NCBI GenBank assembly: GCA_015143295.1
Contig: CM026570.1
Location: 25,489,250-25,553,249, forward strand
Origin: Tetracentron sinense
Taxonomy: Eukaryota > Streptophyta > Magnoliopsida > Trochodendrales > Trochodendraceae
Direction: 5' to 3'
DNA length: 64,000 bases
Shown: in pieces, positions 21,776 to 34,157 of the stretch
Layout: each line of letters opens with the position of its first letter
How positions within the stretch are numbered: the first letter of the stretch is position 1
Program-made: the position numbers and the translations under genes
Notes under the pieces: model-generated
Seen by the model: only the letters and a program-made list of their open reading frames with translations
What the model was told of the DNA's origin: nothing
The model's database searches: none

Positions 21776-23040
21776 TCGTACTTGAGTTTGGACTTATGAG
21801 ACGTGCTTATAATACTTATCATGCGATGCAACATGTACTTGAGTGTCTTGGTCAACTTCCATCTATGCTATCCCTTAGATTCCAACATCAAAACATAGAA
21901 TTCCACCAAAGCCACCCATATAACCAAGGTTAATGAATTTCGGGCTTTGAGATCATCCTCTAAGTATTTACCTATCGGAAATTTAACCAATCCATATACA
22001 TGTATAATTAGGCATAATTTACATGAAAGTAATACACGAACAATTTATGTACATAGAATAGAATCACAGTTAACATCATATATAATCATCATTCAACCAT
22101 AGTCTCTCCCTTATGATCCCATTCATGTGCAAACCCTAAAAATCATCCCCTTCATCAAGATCAATAAATATGTGCATGAAAGTTCCTAAAACAATCATAA
22201 TATCATGTCAAAACCTTATTATAATCTCTAATCCATCATCACAACATCAATAACATATCAAATCCCATATAACTTATTCCATTCATGATCATCAATAAAA
22301 AAATCCTCTTGAAATCATACAAAATCTTCATCAACATAACTTAAAAACACGAAATCATCATTCCCAGATCTTAAAATCATAATAGCATACATATTATTAG
22401 GTTAGAACAGTGTGTGGTACCTTCCTTTATTACTTTCCTACGATCGAATCGCTTTAGAATGTCTTTGGAGATGATCTCCAAGCTTTTTCCTTCTTCTCTT
22501 TACAAAAAGCTTTGAAAAAACTTAGGTCTTTCTTTCCTTTTTCTCTCTAATAAGTTTTAGAATGATAGAATACCTAAAACCCACGTGTTAAGGTCCTTAT
22601 ATAAGCAATAACAAAGTTGGAAAGTGATTAGAATTGCTAAAAACATTATTCATGAAACACTAGTCACACGGTTACTATTCATCTTATTTATAGTTTTGTC
22701 ATTGAACTTTGAATAATTCTATAGAGCTCAAGTCTTATTGGATTAACCTAATTTAGGTCATATAGAATCTACCTTAAAATTTTCATAAATTTTGGATGAT
22801 GGAAAATTACCAATATACTCCTCTTGTGACAAAGACAATTTCACCTATTTTGACCATTTTCTTTGCTTTAGACCTTAACTACTAATCATGCAATACTTAT
22901 AACTATGTTAAAACTTTACATAGAGATATTTAAACATAATTAATCATTAATTAACATTAATTGATATGCTTTAAACAAACTTTTCATATTTTCAGTCAAT
23001 ATGCACTAGTTTAAAGAAAAACAAGTTTTGGGTCTCTACA

Positions 23041-23570
23041 AGATCAGAGGTGTGGAGATGAGAAGGGAACTCCATCCACCTCAAACAATGAACCTGGTGT
23101 TAAAAGGCATCCTCCTGAAAATAGGAAAGATCATTTTACTCATAAATTCATTCCTACATCTCATAAATGTGGAGTGAAGGGTCATATTAGGCCGATGTCC
23201 TAAACTTCGAAGAAGGCCCAATCATAGTTGTAGGAACCAAAATAATTTTAATGAGAATCTTCAAAGGAGAGTTGAGGTCCTAGTGGATATGTCTAGGAAT
23301 TTAAATGATGATATTTTGAATAACTATAATAACTCTAGACAGTGGCATGGTCGGGACACTCCTTATGCTATATATAGAGGAAACGAGAAGAACCATAATG
23401 CCTACCATAATTCTATGACTCAATCTTGGAATAGGAGGAAGAGGCAAAAGGTCTTGTCTGGAACCTCATCTGAAATGATTAATGACCAAAGAGTCAATAA
23501 ATCTGTTAAAGCCGTTTGGGTGAGAAAGAAAGACCAGAAGGGCTTCACTTAGCCCGTGCCTATCATAGCC
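23041..23570 (+). pseudogene. Copia-type gag remnant (element H)
   Basis: The stretch reads SHKCGVKGHIRPMS, a CCHC knuckle in which the first and last Cys are Ser, then a stop. A tail follows with SWNRRKRQKVLSG and KAVWVRKKDQKGFT. This resembles the gag end of SIRE-like Copia elements. The 5' part is cut by E2, and no protease, integrase or RT follows. Confidence 0.55.
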
Positions 23571-24816
23571 TAGGGTGTGATACTAGTGTTCTATCTTTCC
23601 TAGTGCTATGATGTATGTGTAAACTAGTAGTTTTTTTTACTAGTTGTTATTTACTTTGGTTTGTTTTCTATTTTATTTATTTTGAAAAATTCAAAAACAT
23701 TGAAAAACTATAAAATCTAAAAATATTTTTGTAATATTGCCCTAGTTTGACTTGCATTATTTTCATTCCTTGTATGATCTTTATTTTCCTACTTGTCCAA
23801 GGTTGAATATGTTTTTTTTATGTTGCCGATTGAGGATATAACACCTTTAGTAGTCTCTAGGTTAGGCTGAAAATTAGACTTGTTTTATCTTGTACAGTTA
23901 GAGACTTATTCATTCGTGTATGCTTTGCACTTTCACATGCGCTATAACTGATTCTGTTGATAGGTCGAATTCCTAATCTGTAGGTGAATGACTTATCCAA
24001 AAGTGTGACCTAGGATGACAATCTAGAATGACCATATTGTTAGTCATCCTCATTTTGTGTATCCTCCATGAGCAAAAATTATTGTAATGAAAAGGTCTAC
24101 CTATTAGGTTAGTGTAAAAGCTACTAATTGGATGCAAACAGTAGTAATGGCTACCTATACAAACAGTAGTTATCTATCTAAGTTGATAGTGTGAAAGCCG
24201 CTATTGCTAATAGAGAAGAGCTACCTACTCTAATAGTGTGAAAGTCATCATTGCATAAAAGAAATGTTCAAAAAAAGAACATCAAAAGAATTCTTACAAA
24301 GTGAGGAGGTATTTGACCAAAGTAAAAGAAAAATATTTGGTCAAATCAAAATGATAAAGGTGCACCAAAATGTAAAAAATCAATATAACTGGATCTAATT
24401 ATGTTTGACTTCTTAGATTTGAGTCTCCGAGAGTCCCCTTTAGTGGTTAATGTCATATCTTTGGAAAGGGAGAGAAACCTTGATTTAGTATCTAGTCAAA
24501 CCACCACTACACACAAAGCTTGAATTGTTCACTAAATGGGACTAAGTGAATTGACTATGCTTTAGCATTCCGTGAGATTTAGTTATAAGTTTATCCTCAG
24601 TTTGACTAACTAATCATGTTCTTCATTGGATTTGTAATTTTAAATTATTGTTGCTTGGAATGTTTATAATGCATATTTGTGTGACACATGATATTTTTTA
24701 GTTTTATTATTATGTGTTTTTTAGTTTTAGTTGGCATGGGCCTTTCTAGAATAGGTGCAATGTCCTTTAGGTGGTGTCCTTGATCATCGGGGGAGAAGAT
24801 CAAGTTGAGGTGTTGA
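23571..24816 (+). other. Non-coding interior of element H
   Basis: I see no coding similarity. Between about 24085 and 24260 there are degenerate units of GCTACCTA...AATAGTGTGAAAG. The block ends in a purine run GGGGGAGAAGATC before S2. It continues after S2 at 27680. Confidence 0.4.
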
Positions 24817-25048
24817 TGTCGCGACCCAAAATACCCCCTAGGAGTTAGGGATACTTTAACTCGTTATTGCCATATCAAAACCATCCTGTAACAACATACA
24901 AGGCATAATAAAAAGCGGAACTAAAAATTTCTTTATAACATAACCTGCGATTTGTATTCCAAGTTCGAACCAACCGATTATACAAAATATGAAGTCTACA
25001 ATAGACATTCCCCACTTTCAAAATACACAACCCTCTCCCTCACATCAC

Positions 25049-25173
25049 TCAATAATAGTCTAGATAGGGCCTCCTATCTAGAGCTCCATCATCCTGGTGA
25101 TGATCCATGGCAGGCTCCGGTTCGTAGTACTTCTCCTCTATCCAAGACTCAGGAGCATGTGCATCCACAAAAC
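25049..25173 (-). CDS. Conserved acidic LTR reading frame, S2 copy
   Basis: Behind TTGGCAG the frame reads GFVDAHAPESWIEEKYYEPE and continues to LDRRPYLDYY before the stop. SWIEEKY corresponds to PWIEEDY in C, and the end to the WPYY of E1. An acceptor hairpin CTGAGTA/TACTCAG lies just upstream. No obvious start codon. Confidence 0.4.
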
Positions 25174-25436
25174 CTGCCAAAGTAACAGTTCGGCTGAGTA
25201 GGGAATACTCAGTGTAACAAACTACTAACTAGCATTACTATAAGCATCAATGATAGCATATGTATTTATCAGAGTGAAACAGGCAAAAACAAAGTGGAAC
25301 GAGCATATAACTTAGAGTAGTTCATAAAACAGATAGCATGTGAGCATTTCTTTACAAGGCACATATCGTTGAGCATTTCACTAAATATATACTTGAGCCA
25401 TACTTAGAGTAATTTTTGAAACCAATAACAAAGCGA

Positions 25437-25825
25437 TACTTTACAAGCTAGGTGGTAAACACCTTTGAGTTCAAAGCGAAACGATACTTTACAAGTAAGG
25501 CGGTCCTTTAAGAACACCCTTGAGTTCAAAACAAAGCGGTACTTTACAAGCAAGGAGTTAAACTCCATTGAGTTCAAAACAAAGCAATACTTTACAAGCG
25601 AGGTAAACTTCCTTGAGTCCAAAAATCAAAGCAATACTTTACAAGCAAGGAGGTAAACTCCCTTGAGTTCAAAACAAAATGATACTTTACAAATAAGGAG
25701 GTAAACTCTCTTGAGTCCGAAAATCAAAGCAATACTTTACAAGCAAGGAGATAAACTCCCTTGAGTTCAAAACAAAGCGATACTTTACAAGTAAGGCCAA
25801 AGCCCTTGAATTCAAAAATCATTCT
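25437..25825 (-). repeat. S2 tandem stem-loop array (about 48-base units)
   Basis: Eight units marked by TACTTTACAAG start at 25437, 25485, 25540, 25588, 25635, 25683, 25733 and 25781. Most hold a stem-loop that changes on both arms: GGTG-gtaaa-CACC, GGAGT-taa-ACTCC, GGAG-gtaaa-CTCC, GGAG-ataaa-CTCC, AAGGC-caaa-GCC. Units at 25485 and 25588 pair poorly. The array lies in the predicted LTR intron. Confidence 0.78.
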
Positions 25826-27679
25826 TTGAGCAAAGCCACTTTTGAGAAAAACCCCTTTTAGCAAAACCATATTTTGAAACCTTAACTTAGAGTAAAACCC
25901 TTTTGAGCCAAAACCTTAACTTAGAACAAAACCCTTTTGAGCCAAAACCTCAACTTAGAATAAAACCATGCTTGTCAACATTTATCTTTATACAAATCCA
26001 ATCATATGAGCACACTAGTTCATGGAGCATTTGTGAACAATTCAATGACCATATCACACCCTCAAGATCATGGTAATATCCATAGCATGCAAAACATGAT
26101 TATCAATTCCAATTTCTATCAAGAACATACCTCAAAATCTACTATTCATTAACAACTTATAGCAAAGCAATTTAGTAGAGTGTAGCTACTAGTTGTCTTA
26201 TCAAAATCATGCTTTATATCTTACTTATAATATAGGAATTATAATTATGCCCAAAACATCCGAAGTTTCATCAAAAACATTTATTTAAACCATAGAAAAC
26301 AAACTACACATCAAGGAAATATAGCAAGACAAGTTAGTAGATTGTTCTACCTTTTGAAGAATTGATTTTCTTCGATTAAGAGCTTTTAGAAAGCTTGAGG
26401 GATCAATATCCAAGCTTTGAGAAGCTTATGAAAATATGGAAAAGAATAAAGCTTCACTTTTACTCTCATACCACAATCAAGAACTAACCTCGGTGAAATC
26501 CCAACTTGATGAATCACTTTGGAATTGAAATTCAGGTGCTATAACGCCAAGAAAGCAAGAAGAACTCTTCCTTTAATGGAAAAACACAAACTCAGAACAT
26601 CCAAACAACTCTTAGCTTTCTTCTTCTCTTCTTCAATCTCTCAAAAATCCAAGCTTAGGGTTTGAGTAGATAAACCCATGAAATCTCCTTCTATTTATAG
26701 TCTAAAGGTTGCCAAAAACCCAAAATCCCTTAGGAAAATATCCCCCAAGGTCGGTGGCCAGTTACAGCTCATTACTAGGTGTTTTTGCCCATTTATGGGT
26801 TGAATTCATCGCCGAAATTCACCCCCCAACACAATTTGTCACCGAATTTGAACTCTGCCTGGCAGGTTTTTCCCGCTTTTGTATTTTGATCATAACTTTT
26901 GACTTGCTTATCAGATTTTGACGATTCAACTTGTGTTGGACTTGTTATTCAAAGGGGAACAATTTTATCTCTAATAGACAAATCCTAATTTTGAGTTCTT
27001 AATTGTCTAAATTGGATCTAAAGCTGACTAGTCTGAAATGGATTTCAGCAACCCAGATTTTTAGCAAACCCGATTTCGGAAATCCGACGTTTGACCCAAC
27101 TTCGACTCAAAATCTGAAAAAGTGATAAACATGAACCTCAAAGAGGATTTCAATATATTTTTAAAAATTCAAGAATCACTCAATTGTGATTAGCGGTGAG
27201 AATTCTAGAGCTCCTTAAAGTTGTGGGTATGTTAAGACCTCCCCCATCTTTTAACACTTAGAACCTTTCCGCTTTTTATTCTAACACCCATAAACATTAC
27301 ATTGACACTCTCTTACGACTTTAAAAACTTCATAACACATTGAACATAAATTGGAATCCAAAAACTTCTTTCGCATAAAACACAACCATTACAATAAACA
27401 AGGCTTTAAACCTTAAATACTATTCACTAGCACTATTCACAGCATTACAAACTTGGTTTCTGGGGTTCTACATACACTTAGGTTATGCTTTTAGACACTT
27501 AGAGTATCTTTATACTCTATTTTTGATACTCAACACATGCACCTAAAACCCTCACTTGACTCACAATAATACCAAGAACACAATGGAAGGCCTTAGGCCT
27601 TTACACACACCATATATGGGCGCGCACTATTCATTAACATTGTTCATAGCACAGTGAACTCAGATTCCGGGGTTCTACA

Positions 27680-27866
27680 TTTGAGGAGTTTTTTCTTTAT
27701 ATTTTTGTATTTTGTTCCTTGCTCTATAGTCCTCGCATTGTCTACATTTGCTTCATTGTATTGTGGTTACTTTGATATTACTTATGCTTTAAATTGTTTT
27801 TTTTTTTTTTTTTGTGATATTGGCTTCCTTCCTACCTTTGGCTCTTGGTGTCAAAAATTGGGAGAA
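27680..27866 (+). other. Element H 3' interior with purine tract
   Basis: The sequence continues from 24816 once S2 is removed. It is T-rich and ends AAAAATTGGGAGAA directly before an LTR start TGTTAGGG, as expected for a Copia polypurine tract. Confidence 0.5.
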
Positions 27867-28463
27867 TGTTAGGGTATTTGTCCATGTTCAGTATATTCCT
27901 TGCAATACATGTGTTTATCTATTTCCATATTACATACATGTTTCACTGGGTATTTTGTTTATGAGCATGTGCAAAAAAAAAAAGTGTAGGTTTGCAGCAG
28001 ACAAATCTTGCATGACAAGAGCCTCAGTGTCTACAATTTAAGTTGTATTTCATTTTGTGTCATGTAATTTTGTTGGAGTCATGTAATGGCCTAATTCACC
28101 ATTTGATATGTTTGGGTGAGTTTTTGTCGTGTCATGTACTTCAGTTGGGTTTTGTCACGGAATTACCAATGTGGGAGATTGTAAGTCCATATATTGGTAT
28201 TGGCATATTCCGGTTTCAAAACAAAGTATCTAGTAGTGTCTTGTGTCATTGCCTACAAGCATCAAAGTCCGTAATGATGAAGACCGAAGAAGTTCGATTG
28301 AAGACATTCAAATCGTCGTATTCGTCTCACTCATAAGATGGTAAGTGACCTAGATGCCATGTTACCTTAGGAGGTTTTGACTTAGAATCATTCTATATAC
28401 CCTAGGTGATTAACTAGATGCATTAGAACTTGAAAATCAGGTTTTTGGGCAAAATTTGGACTA

Positions 28464-28580
28464 ACTGGTTAACCGCTCTTGGCACTAGTCAACTGCTCAG
28501 CTAGATTTTTTGGATGGTGATTTATTCCAATGAGTTTGTTTTTCAGGGGTTGACCGCTCTTGAGACCGGTCGACCGGACC
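28464..28580 (+). promoter_or_regulatory. H palindrome boxes and TATA box
   Basis: ACTGGTTAACCGCTC, CTAGTCAACTGCTC, GGTTGACCGCTC and GACCGGTCGACCGG occur in two pairs, the last a perfect palindrome CCGGTCGACCGG. The TATA box CTATAAATAG is 33 bases downstream, the same arrangement as the gypsy LTRs. Confidence 0.6.
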
Positions 28581-28761
28581 CCGTGGATTTTGGTTTCCAG
28601 CTCCTATTTTGCCTATAAATAGTTGGGTTTGATCCTCATTCGAACTTAAGAAGTTTGAGAGAGTTTCTAAAGGATTATTAGGGTTTCCTAAACCCATTCT
28701 CATCTCCTCTTCCACCCTAGAGTATGCAAGACATTGTTTGATCATTCTTGTTTATTTATTC

Positions 28762-29636
28762 TAGTGTTGTCGAAACCGGATCGGACCGGCCGGTCAAACT
28801 GGTGGAACCGAGAACCAGTCATAGTTCCGGTCCCCAAAGTCTCCAAAACAGGATACAATTCAAAATAGGATGAAATTAATGGAATCAGAGTAACCGACCG
28901 ATCGAACAGGGAACCGTCGGAATCGATGACTGGTTTTAATAACCGGTGCATCACTCTAACATACATGTTCAGACAGTTTTCCGGTCAAATGGCTGCAAAA
29001 AAAAAAAAAAACTTCCTATCAGATTGGGAAAGGGGGAATTACCTCTTCTCTTCCCCAACTAATGCCTCAAGCAAATAATAGCAACCAATCAATGAAGAAT
29101 AACATCTTCCCACCTTTAACAATACTCCAGTCGGCTTTTAATCTCGCCATTATCTCCTCAACTCTCACACCTCTTCTCCCTCCTCTCTACTTCATCTTTC
29201 ACTTTTGTCTTACACCTAAAACTTCATCCACCTCAAGCACTTCAATTCTCTATGGACTATTCGGATCCTCTTCATTTTCATTTTCTCATTGGCACTCGAC
29301 CAAGTCCTCCATCTCCCTTTCTTTCCTCTTTGTACAAGTATTTTTAAAACTATAAAAAGGTACCAGTCCATTTAAAACAATGACAAATTTGTAATTAATG
29401 GGAGAAAACCATGCTATAAGATTACCATTTTCTCTCAATATAATTACAAACCTGCGACGATTTAGCATTGAAATGTGGAGTTCTGCTCCTTCACATGGCT
29501 CACAACCTTTTAATGATAGTTTATTTGAAGGCTAAAAAGAACATATTTTTCAATTCACTGTCAATCGGTTGAACTGGCCGAACCGGGAACCGGTCACCTA
29601 ACAGGTTCAACGACTGGTCCAATTATTAAAACATTG
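28762..29636. mobile_element. hAT-like non-autonomous DNA transposon
   Basis: Ends are imperfect inverted repeats, TAGTGTTGTCGAAACCGGA and (reverse) CAATGTTTTAATAATTGGA. The flanks ATTTATTC and GTTTATCC match at six of eight, fitting an aged 8-base duplication. Both ends are rich in CCGGT/ACCGG subterminal motifs. There is no transposase; the interior has a poly-A run near 28997. Removing it rejoins the H LTR. Confidence 0.65.
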
Positions 29637-29894
29637 GTTTATCCCATTATTGGGAATCAAACTAGGGTTTGTTAAACAACCATCAACCCGTTCTTGTTAA
29701 GAACAACTTGGTTGGAGAAATCTAAAGCCTTTGCAAAGGAAATCGATCAGAGGAGGATCGTGATTATTTAGTCAGAGGAATCCGGAACCGTCATTGACGG
29801 AAATCGATCTGAAGATCGTGATTGCCGAGACACAAAGAGAAGAACAGACTACTGCAGTGGATTGCGAGTCTTGCGAGATCGTGATTGCTTATCG

Positions 29895-31284
29895 AGACGT
29901 GGAGGACTGAGTACTAATCAGGAAGCTCTACCAGCTTCTCCAAACCTTGACAGCAGAAGAGATCATATGGCAATCTGAGTGGCTTGTCCTGAGAAGGCTA
30001 CCTCGTGTTGTCATAACCAGTAGACGATGCATGATTCTTGCATATCTTACAGGCTCCGCAGTCTATACACCACTCCGAGTCCTCCGACAGTTTGGATTCC
30101 TTCAGTGCATCCTAATGATTGACCGGCCGGGAAATAATTTGATCACCTTCTCAGTGCACTCCGATAGCCTCACTTGACGATTCCAGATAGATTGGCAAAG
30201 TTCTAGACGAGATCAATGGCCTGACTTCGTGGTTACATCAGGACCACCGATTGATTCAATATACCTACTATGGGTGGGAGATCCTGACATTCCATCCGGT
30301 ATGCCCGCACCCAAGGAACTACCCACGCCAGTCTCAGCTCTATCACACGGAATATACCCCTAACTGAAATGGTGGTTCCCTGGAGAGACATCTTCCTGGA
30401 AAGATAGCTCCAGATCCAGCAAAAAAAGAAAAGGCTATAGAAAGCCCAGCGAGCATTCAAGCAACAGGAAGCGGAGCAGAGCTACGAACTTCAAGCCACG
30501 TAAGAACAGGTTGAGCAACTTGAGCAGACAATCCAGTCTCTCCAGAGGAGACGCAAGGGCGATGCCAAAGAGACAGTCGTCATCAGGGGCCAGCTGCACT
30601 TCTACCAAGAGCAGTTTGACAGTACAAAGGTTGAGATGACTGATCGGATCCGACAATTCGGATTTTGAATGTTCAACACTGCAGAAACAATTGACAACAT
30701 GAAGGTTGAGATCAAATCCCTCCAACAATAGATCATGGACATTAACGGAGTGCCCTGGCCACTTGACTTCGCGATCCCTCATGGACCTGCCTAAGATCGA
30801 GTCTTTTCTTTTTTTGAGTTGCACTGTCCTGTACTCATTACACTTTGCATGCATCATTGAAAAATTATTTTTCTAGCATCTTCTTCCTATCATCATGCAT
30901 ATTCATGTTTAGCCGTTGCATCTATTTTAGTTTGCATGAGCCGATCCATGACTCATTCTATAACTGCGATTCTCGTAGAAGCAGCAGCCGCAGAAGAAGT
31001 TCTGACAGAGGTACCAGTCACAGAATAGTACCTTACACAGCCCAATCAGTGAGCAGCTCAGACTCAATGGCAAAACCTGTAGATCAGCATCAGAGAACTA
31101 GTGAAATCCTACAGTCTCATGACAAGGACATCACAGCCATGCAAGCAAAGCTCGACAGTGTTCTGGAATCCGTGAAGATTCTAATTGGTGTCCGAACCGA
31201 TGAACCCTCTACCCATATCCCAACTGGCGAACCATCCGAGAAACCTACTCAGGAGCCTCACCTTATTCCCCTCATCATACCTAA
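29895..31284 (+). pseudogene. Ogre-like element A: ORF1/gag remnant, 5' piece
   Basis: The sequence matches D from about 54210 onward. It carries the ORF1 tail (TAEEIIWQSEWLVLRRLPRV, PDFVVTS-like stretch, coiled-coil region) and then the gag front, which reads QLQ.. DKDITAMQAKLDSVLESVKI. Stops and frameshifts are frequent. The 5' LTR and ORF1 head are missing, replaced by H. The piece ends CCTAA where B inserted; gag resumes at 49118. Confidence 0.75.
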
Positions 31285-32062
31285 TGTAGAGCCCCGAAAA
31301 TTTGGGTCACTGTTCATGTGAGCAGCTCCCTTATACGGTATGTGTAAAGGCCTAAGGCCTTACATAGTGTTCTTGGTATTATGGTGAGTCAAGTGAGCAT
31401 TTTGGGGGCATGTGTTAATTTTCAAAGAGATAGTATAAATATACTCTAAGCAGGTAAAAGTAAGGGTATAAAATACCCTAGGTGTTTAATGGGTTGTAGG
31501 TGAGTAGTGTTGTGAATAGTGCTAGTGCGCGAGGCATAAAGAGGCCAGGGCCTCTCATGCATATTGGTAGGAATTCAATGATCACTGAGGTGGGTTGCAA
31601 ACCTATGGGGATCGATTCATGAGGTGTGAGTAGGGTGTTGGACCCAAGGGAAAAGAGTGTGAAAGCACTCCTTATGTTCTAGGGGTTGAAGAGGAATGTT
31701 TTGGCATTACCCTCAACTTTAAAAAGTTCTAGTTTACTCACCGTTGCTTGGAATTGAGTGATTCTTGAATTTTTCGACAGGTATTTAAACTCTCTTAAAG
31801 GTTCATGCTTTACATTTTTTCATATTCTAAGCGTAAGTTATGCCAAATTTGAGATTTCCGAAAGGTGCTCTGTTGTCGATTCAGCAGTCATGTTAGACTA
31901 GTCCAATTGTGGGCCCATTTAGACTATGTAAAACTCAAAATCAGGAGTTTTATAAAACATGAAAGTCGTTTCCCACTCAAAGATGAATCCAACACAAGTT
32001 GAATTGTCAAAATCAGATGAGGGATTCAAAATTTATGACCAAAATACCAAACCGGGTCAGTA

Positions 32063-32216
32063 ACCGGTCGACCGAACACAAATCCGGTCGACCGACCCTC
32101 TATCCGGTCAACCGAACCTCACTACCGGTCGACCGAACCTGCCAATTTTTGAATGAAAAATATTTCCAGAGAGCTAATTTTGATCCGATCGACCGATGGG
32201 CACCTCCGGTCGACCA
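32063..32216 (+). promoter_or_regulatory. B 5' LTR palindrome boxes (GGTCGACC type)
   Basis: Six boxes built on CCGGTCGACCGA form clusters of four and two. The spacer AATTTTTGAATGAAAAATAT plus TTCCAGAGAG corresponds to the S1 and I1 spacers. They lie about 80 bases upstream of the TATA box. Confidence 0.75.
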
Positions 32217-33739
32217 AACCACACGTTTTTGGCCTTTTTTTGGTCCATTTTAAGTCATTTCATTAAGGGTATGTTGGTCTTTGACCACCCCAACTTCTAT
32301 ATATACCCAAATTTCAGGGGTTAGGGTTTTAGAAACCCTCTAAGACACAAATTGAGAGATTTTAGAGAGAGGGAAGGGGGAAGAACTAGGATTCTTCTAG
32401 GATTTGCCTTGATTGGTCTTGAGATCAAGGAGAAAGCTTGATCTTACTCTTCAAAGCCGGAGTGAGCTTCTTCAAGCCTTCTCAATCCTTCTAAAGCTCT
32501 CAACAAAGAGGGGTTTGATCTTAAAAAGGTAAATACACTCTACTAGGTTCTAATTTCATAAACCTTTAATGATAAGCATGATTTTCTTGACAATCATAGT
32601 TATATATAGCCTCCTATATGTGGAAATACACTCTTCTAGCTATTGATTTCATGAAACCCTCTTTACATCAAGATAAAATCCTATGAATGGTGATGTGAGC
32701 TAACTTGTGATGATGTTATGCCTTTAACCCATGAATAAAAGGTGTAAATGGTTATATGTTTTATATGTTAGTTTCCAAAGATGAAAAGCATGTTAAAAGC
32801 CACAAGTTTTGAGAAAAACAAGTAGAAAAATCTTATTTTCAATGTGATTGGAATGATGTGATGTTATTATATACGGATTATTGTGATGGATGAATTATGT
32901 TTAGTATTGGACATATGACCATATGTAAAGTGTTTCCTTTAATGTCTACCATGTTATATCACAATTGCTACACGGACACATATGCATATGCATGATCGAG
33001 TTTTTCTAAATTATGGGTATCCAAAAGAAGAAGTACAAGTATATAAGATGTAATACAAGAATAAGAAGAGGAAAAGTATAAGATGCAAATGAACCAAATG
33101 AAAAGTACAAGAAGCAAAAGATGTATACAGAAAGTATAAGAAGCACAAGATGTATATGAAAAGTATAAGGGGCAAAATAGGTTACAAGAAGTACAAGAAG
33201 ATGGAAAGTATATGGAAAATGCCGATGGGGATGCACGATAGCAACCGCCTGGAAGGGAAATGGATACTGGCATCGGACTCTGATGATAGCAGGCCGCTCA
33301 GAAGGGAGATGGATACTGATCATCTACTCCGAAGGTAGCCAATGGTGAGGAGAACATTAGGCCACCCAGCTTACGTGGGTACGGGTACTAGTTGTCCGAC
33401 TCCGGAGGTAACAAATGATGAATACTAAGGTATTTTAAATACTCGTACATGAGAAGATAATAAAAGATGAAAACCAAGGTATTTTAAATACCTGTATATG
33501 CAAGGATAAAAGATGATAAGAAGACGTTTTCGATAAAAGATGATAAGAAGATGTTTTCCGATAGTATTTTTTTGAGATATATGCACATGATATGATTTGG
33601 TTTTCCGCTCTCTGATTTCAGGAATGCATGTGAAGTGATTAAACTGTGACAGATGTTGTATTGCTGTTTATGATATTACTATCTAGTGGTTTGTATACGC
33701 TGAGTATTCCATGCTTAGTCGTACATATTATGTCGGTAG

Positions 33740-33834
33740 GTCCCTTCGACATCTGTGGCGAGCGTCCTCAGGAGCCGTGGTTCGGGGAAGGGTATGTTGA
33801 GGAGGAGGAGACTTGGGGTAGTCTTCAAGAGTAG
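33740..33834 (+). CDS. Conserved acidic LTR reading frame, B 5' LTR copy
   Basis: After the acceptor the frame reads GPFDICGERPQEPWFGEGYV, then EEEETWGSLQE and a TAG. The 3' LTR copy (38001-38146) runs on to RAFVRWPLHE, so this TAG is a secondary nonsense change. ATG TCG lies just upstream of the acceptor. Confidence 0.42.
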
Positions 33835-34145
33835 AGGGCTCAGGAGGAGTAGAGGGCTTTCGTTAGGTGGCCCCATCATAACTGATGAGAGGGAGAGACT
33901 TGTACATATATTTTATTGAGCGAGTATGTTCGCTCTTTATTTTGAGTTATGTATAAACTGAGATATAGTATGTATAAAAATTTTGTAGTACACTTCCGCT
34001 ACCATATATAGATTGTATTACGCTTCCGCTATCACAGGTTTTATATGTTGCACAGGATTTATATGTTATATAGGATGGTTTGGTAATGTGTTTCCGACGC
34101 CAAAGTATCCTAACTCCTAAGGGGTATTTTGGGTCGCGACAGGTT

Positions 34146-34157
34146 TGGTATCAGAGC
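34146..34157 (+). other. B primer-binding site
   Basis: TGGTATCAGAGC, four bases after the LTR end CGCGACA. Confidence 0.92.

Larger units (their letters stand above)
14478..23040 (-). mobile_element. E2: truncated Tekay-like Ty3/gypsy retrotransposon
   Basis: From right to left it has a 5' LTR (20979-23040), primer site (19752-19763), a 5' leader without gag, and protease to integrase ending abruptly at 14478. Chromodomain, polypurine tract and 3' LTR are missing. Two solo LTRs are nested in it: J (14994-17161) in integrase and I1 (19768-20973) at the LTR/primer-site joint. Missing gag and many stops make it non-autonomous. Confidence 0.88.
20979..23040 (-). repeat. E2 5' LTR
   Basis: It starts TGTAGAGACCCAAAAC at 23040 and ends TTTTGGGGCGTTACA at 20979, minus strand. 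The TATA box is CTTATATAAG (22596-22605); the next 175 bases contain no sense-strand ATG. The donor is GGAAG/GTACCACAC at 22420, the acceptor TTTCAG ends at 21387, and the acidic frame lies at 21273-21386. I see no TCGA box array upstream of the TATA box. Confidence 0.82.
24817..27679 (-). mobile_element. S2: solo LTR (Ty3/gypsy, Tekay-type layout)
   Basis: On the minus strand it starts TGTAGAACCCCGGAATC and ends TATTTTGGGTCGCGACA. Flanks are GTTGA and TTTGA, a near-match duplication. The start and first 100 bases resemble B. The shared U3 block is near 26885-26945, the TATA box at 26691-26700, donor CAAAAG/GTAGAACAA at 26350, acceptor TTGGCAG at 25174, array at 25437-25825 and acidic frame at 25049-25173. 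There is no clear palindrome array. Confidence 0.82.
27867..29890 (+). repeat. H: Copia-type LTR, split by a hAT-like element
   Basis: It starts TGTTAGGGTATTTG. Palindrome boxes at 28464-28580 precede CTATAAATAG at 28613-28622. After the nested element (28762-29636) it continues to about 29890, where similarity to the Ogre-like ORF1 begins. The exact 3' edge and duplication could not be fixed. No primer site follows, so it is a 3' LTR. Confidence 0.55.
31285..34141 (+). repeat. B 5' LTR
   Basis: Order: U3 block (about 31984-32038), palindrome boxes (32063-32216), TATA box TATATATA (32298-32305), an ATG-free exon 1 ending AAAAAG, donor GTAAATACAC at 32529, A-rich repeats (33020-33190) and GGGA.ATGGATACTGG units (33250-33345), AGGTATT-TTA-AATACCT hairpins (33427-33495), acceptor GTCGGTAG ending 33739, acidic frame, LTR end. 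Confidence 0.9.

Noticed and set aside
24085-24260. Possible structured RNA in element H interior
   Set aside because: The repeats are too degenerate and I found no consistent pairing.
27440-27460. A second LTR start (GGGGTTCTACA) inside S2
   Set aside because: No matching end or duplication was found; it looks like an internal copy of the LTR edge, and the outer edge at 27679 has a near-match flank.
29062-29355. A 97-codon frame as a host gene
   Set aside because: It lies inside the hAT-like element, is low in complexity (Ser, Thr, Leu, Phe) and matches nothing I know.
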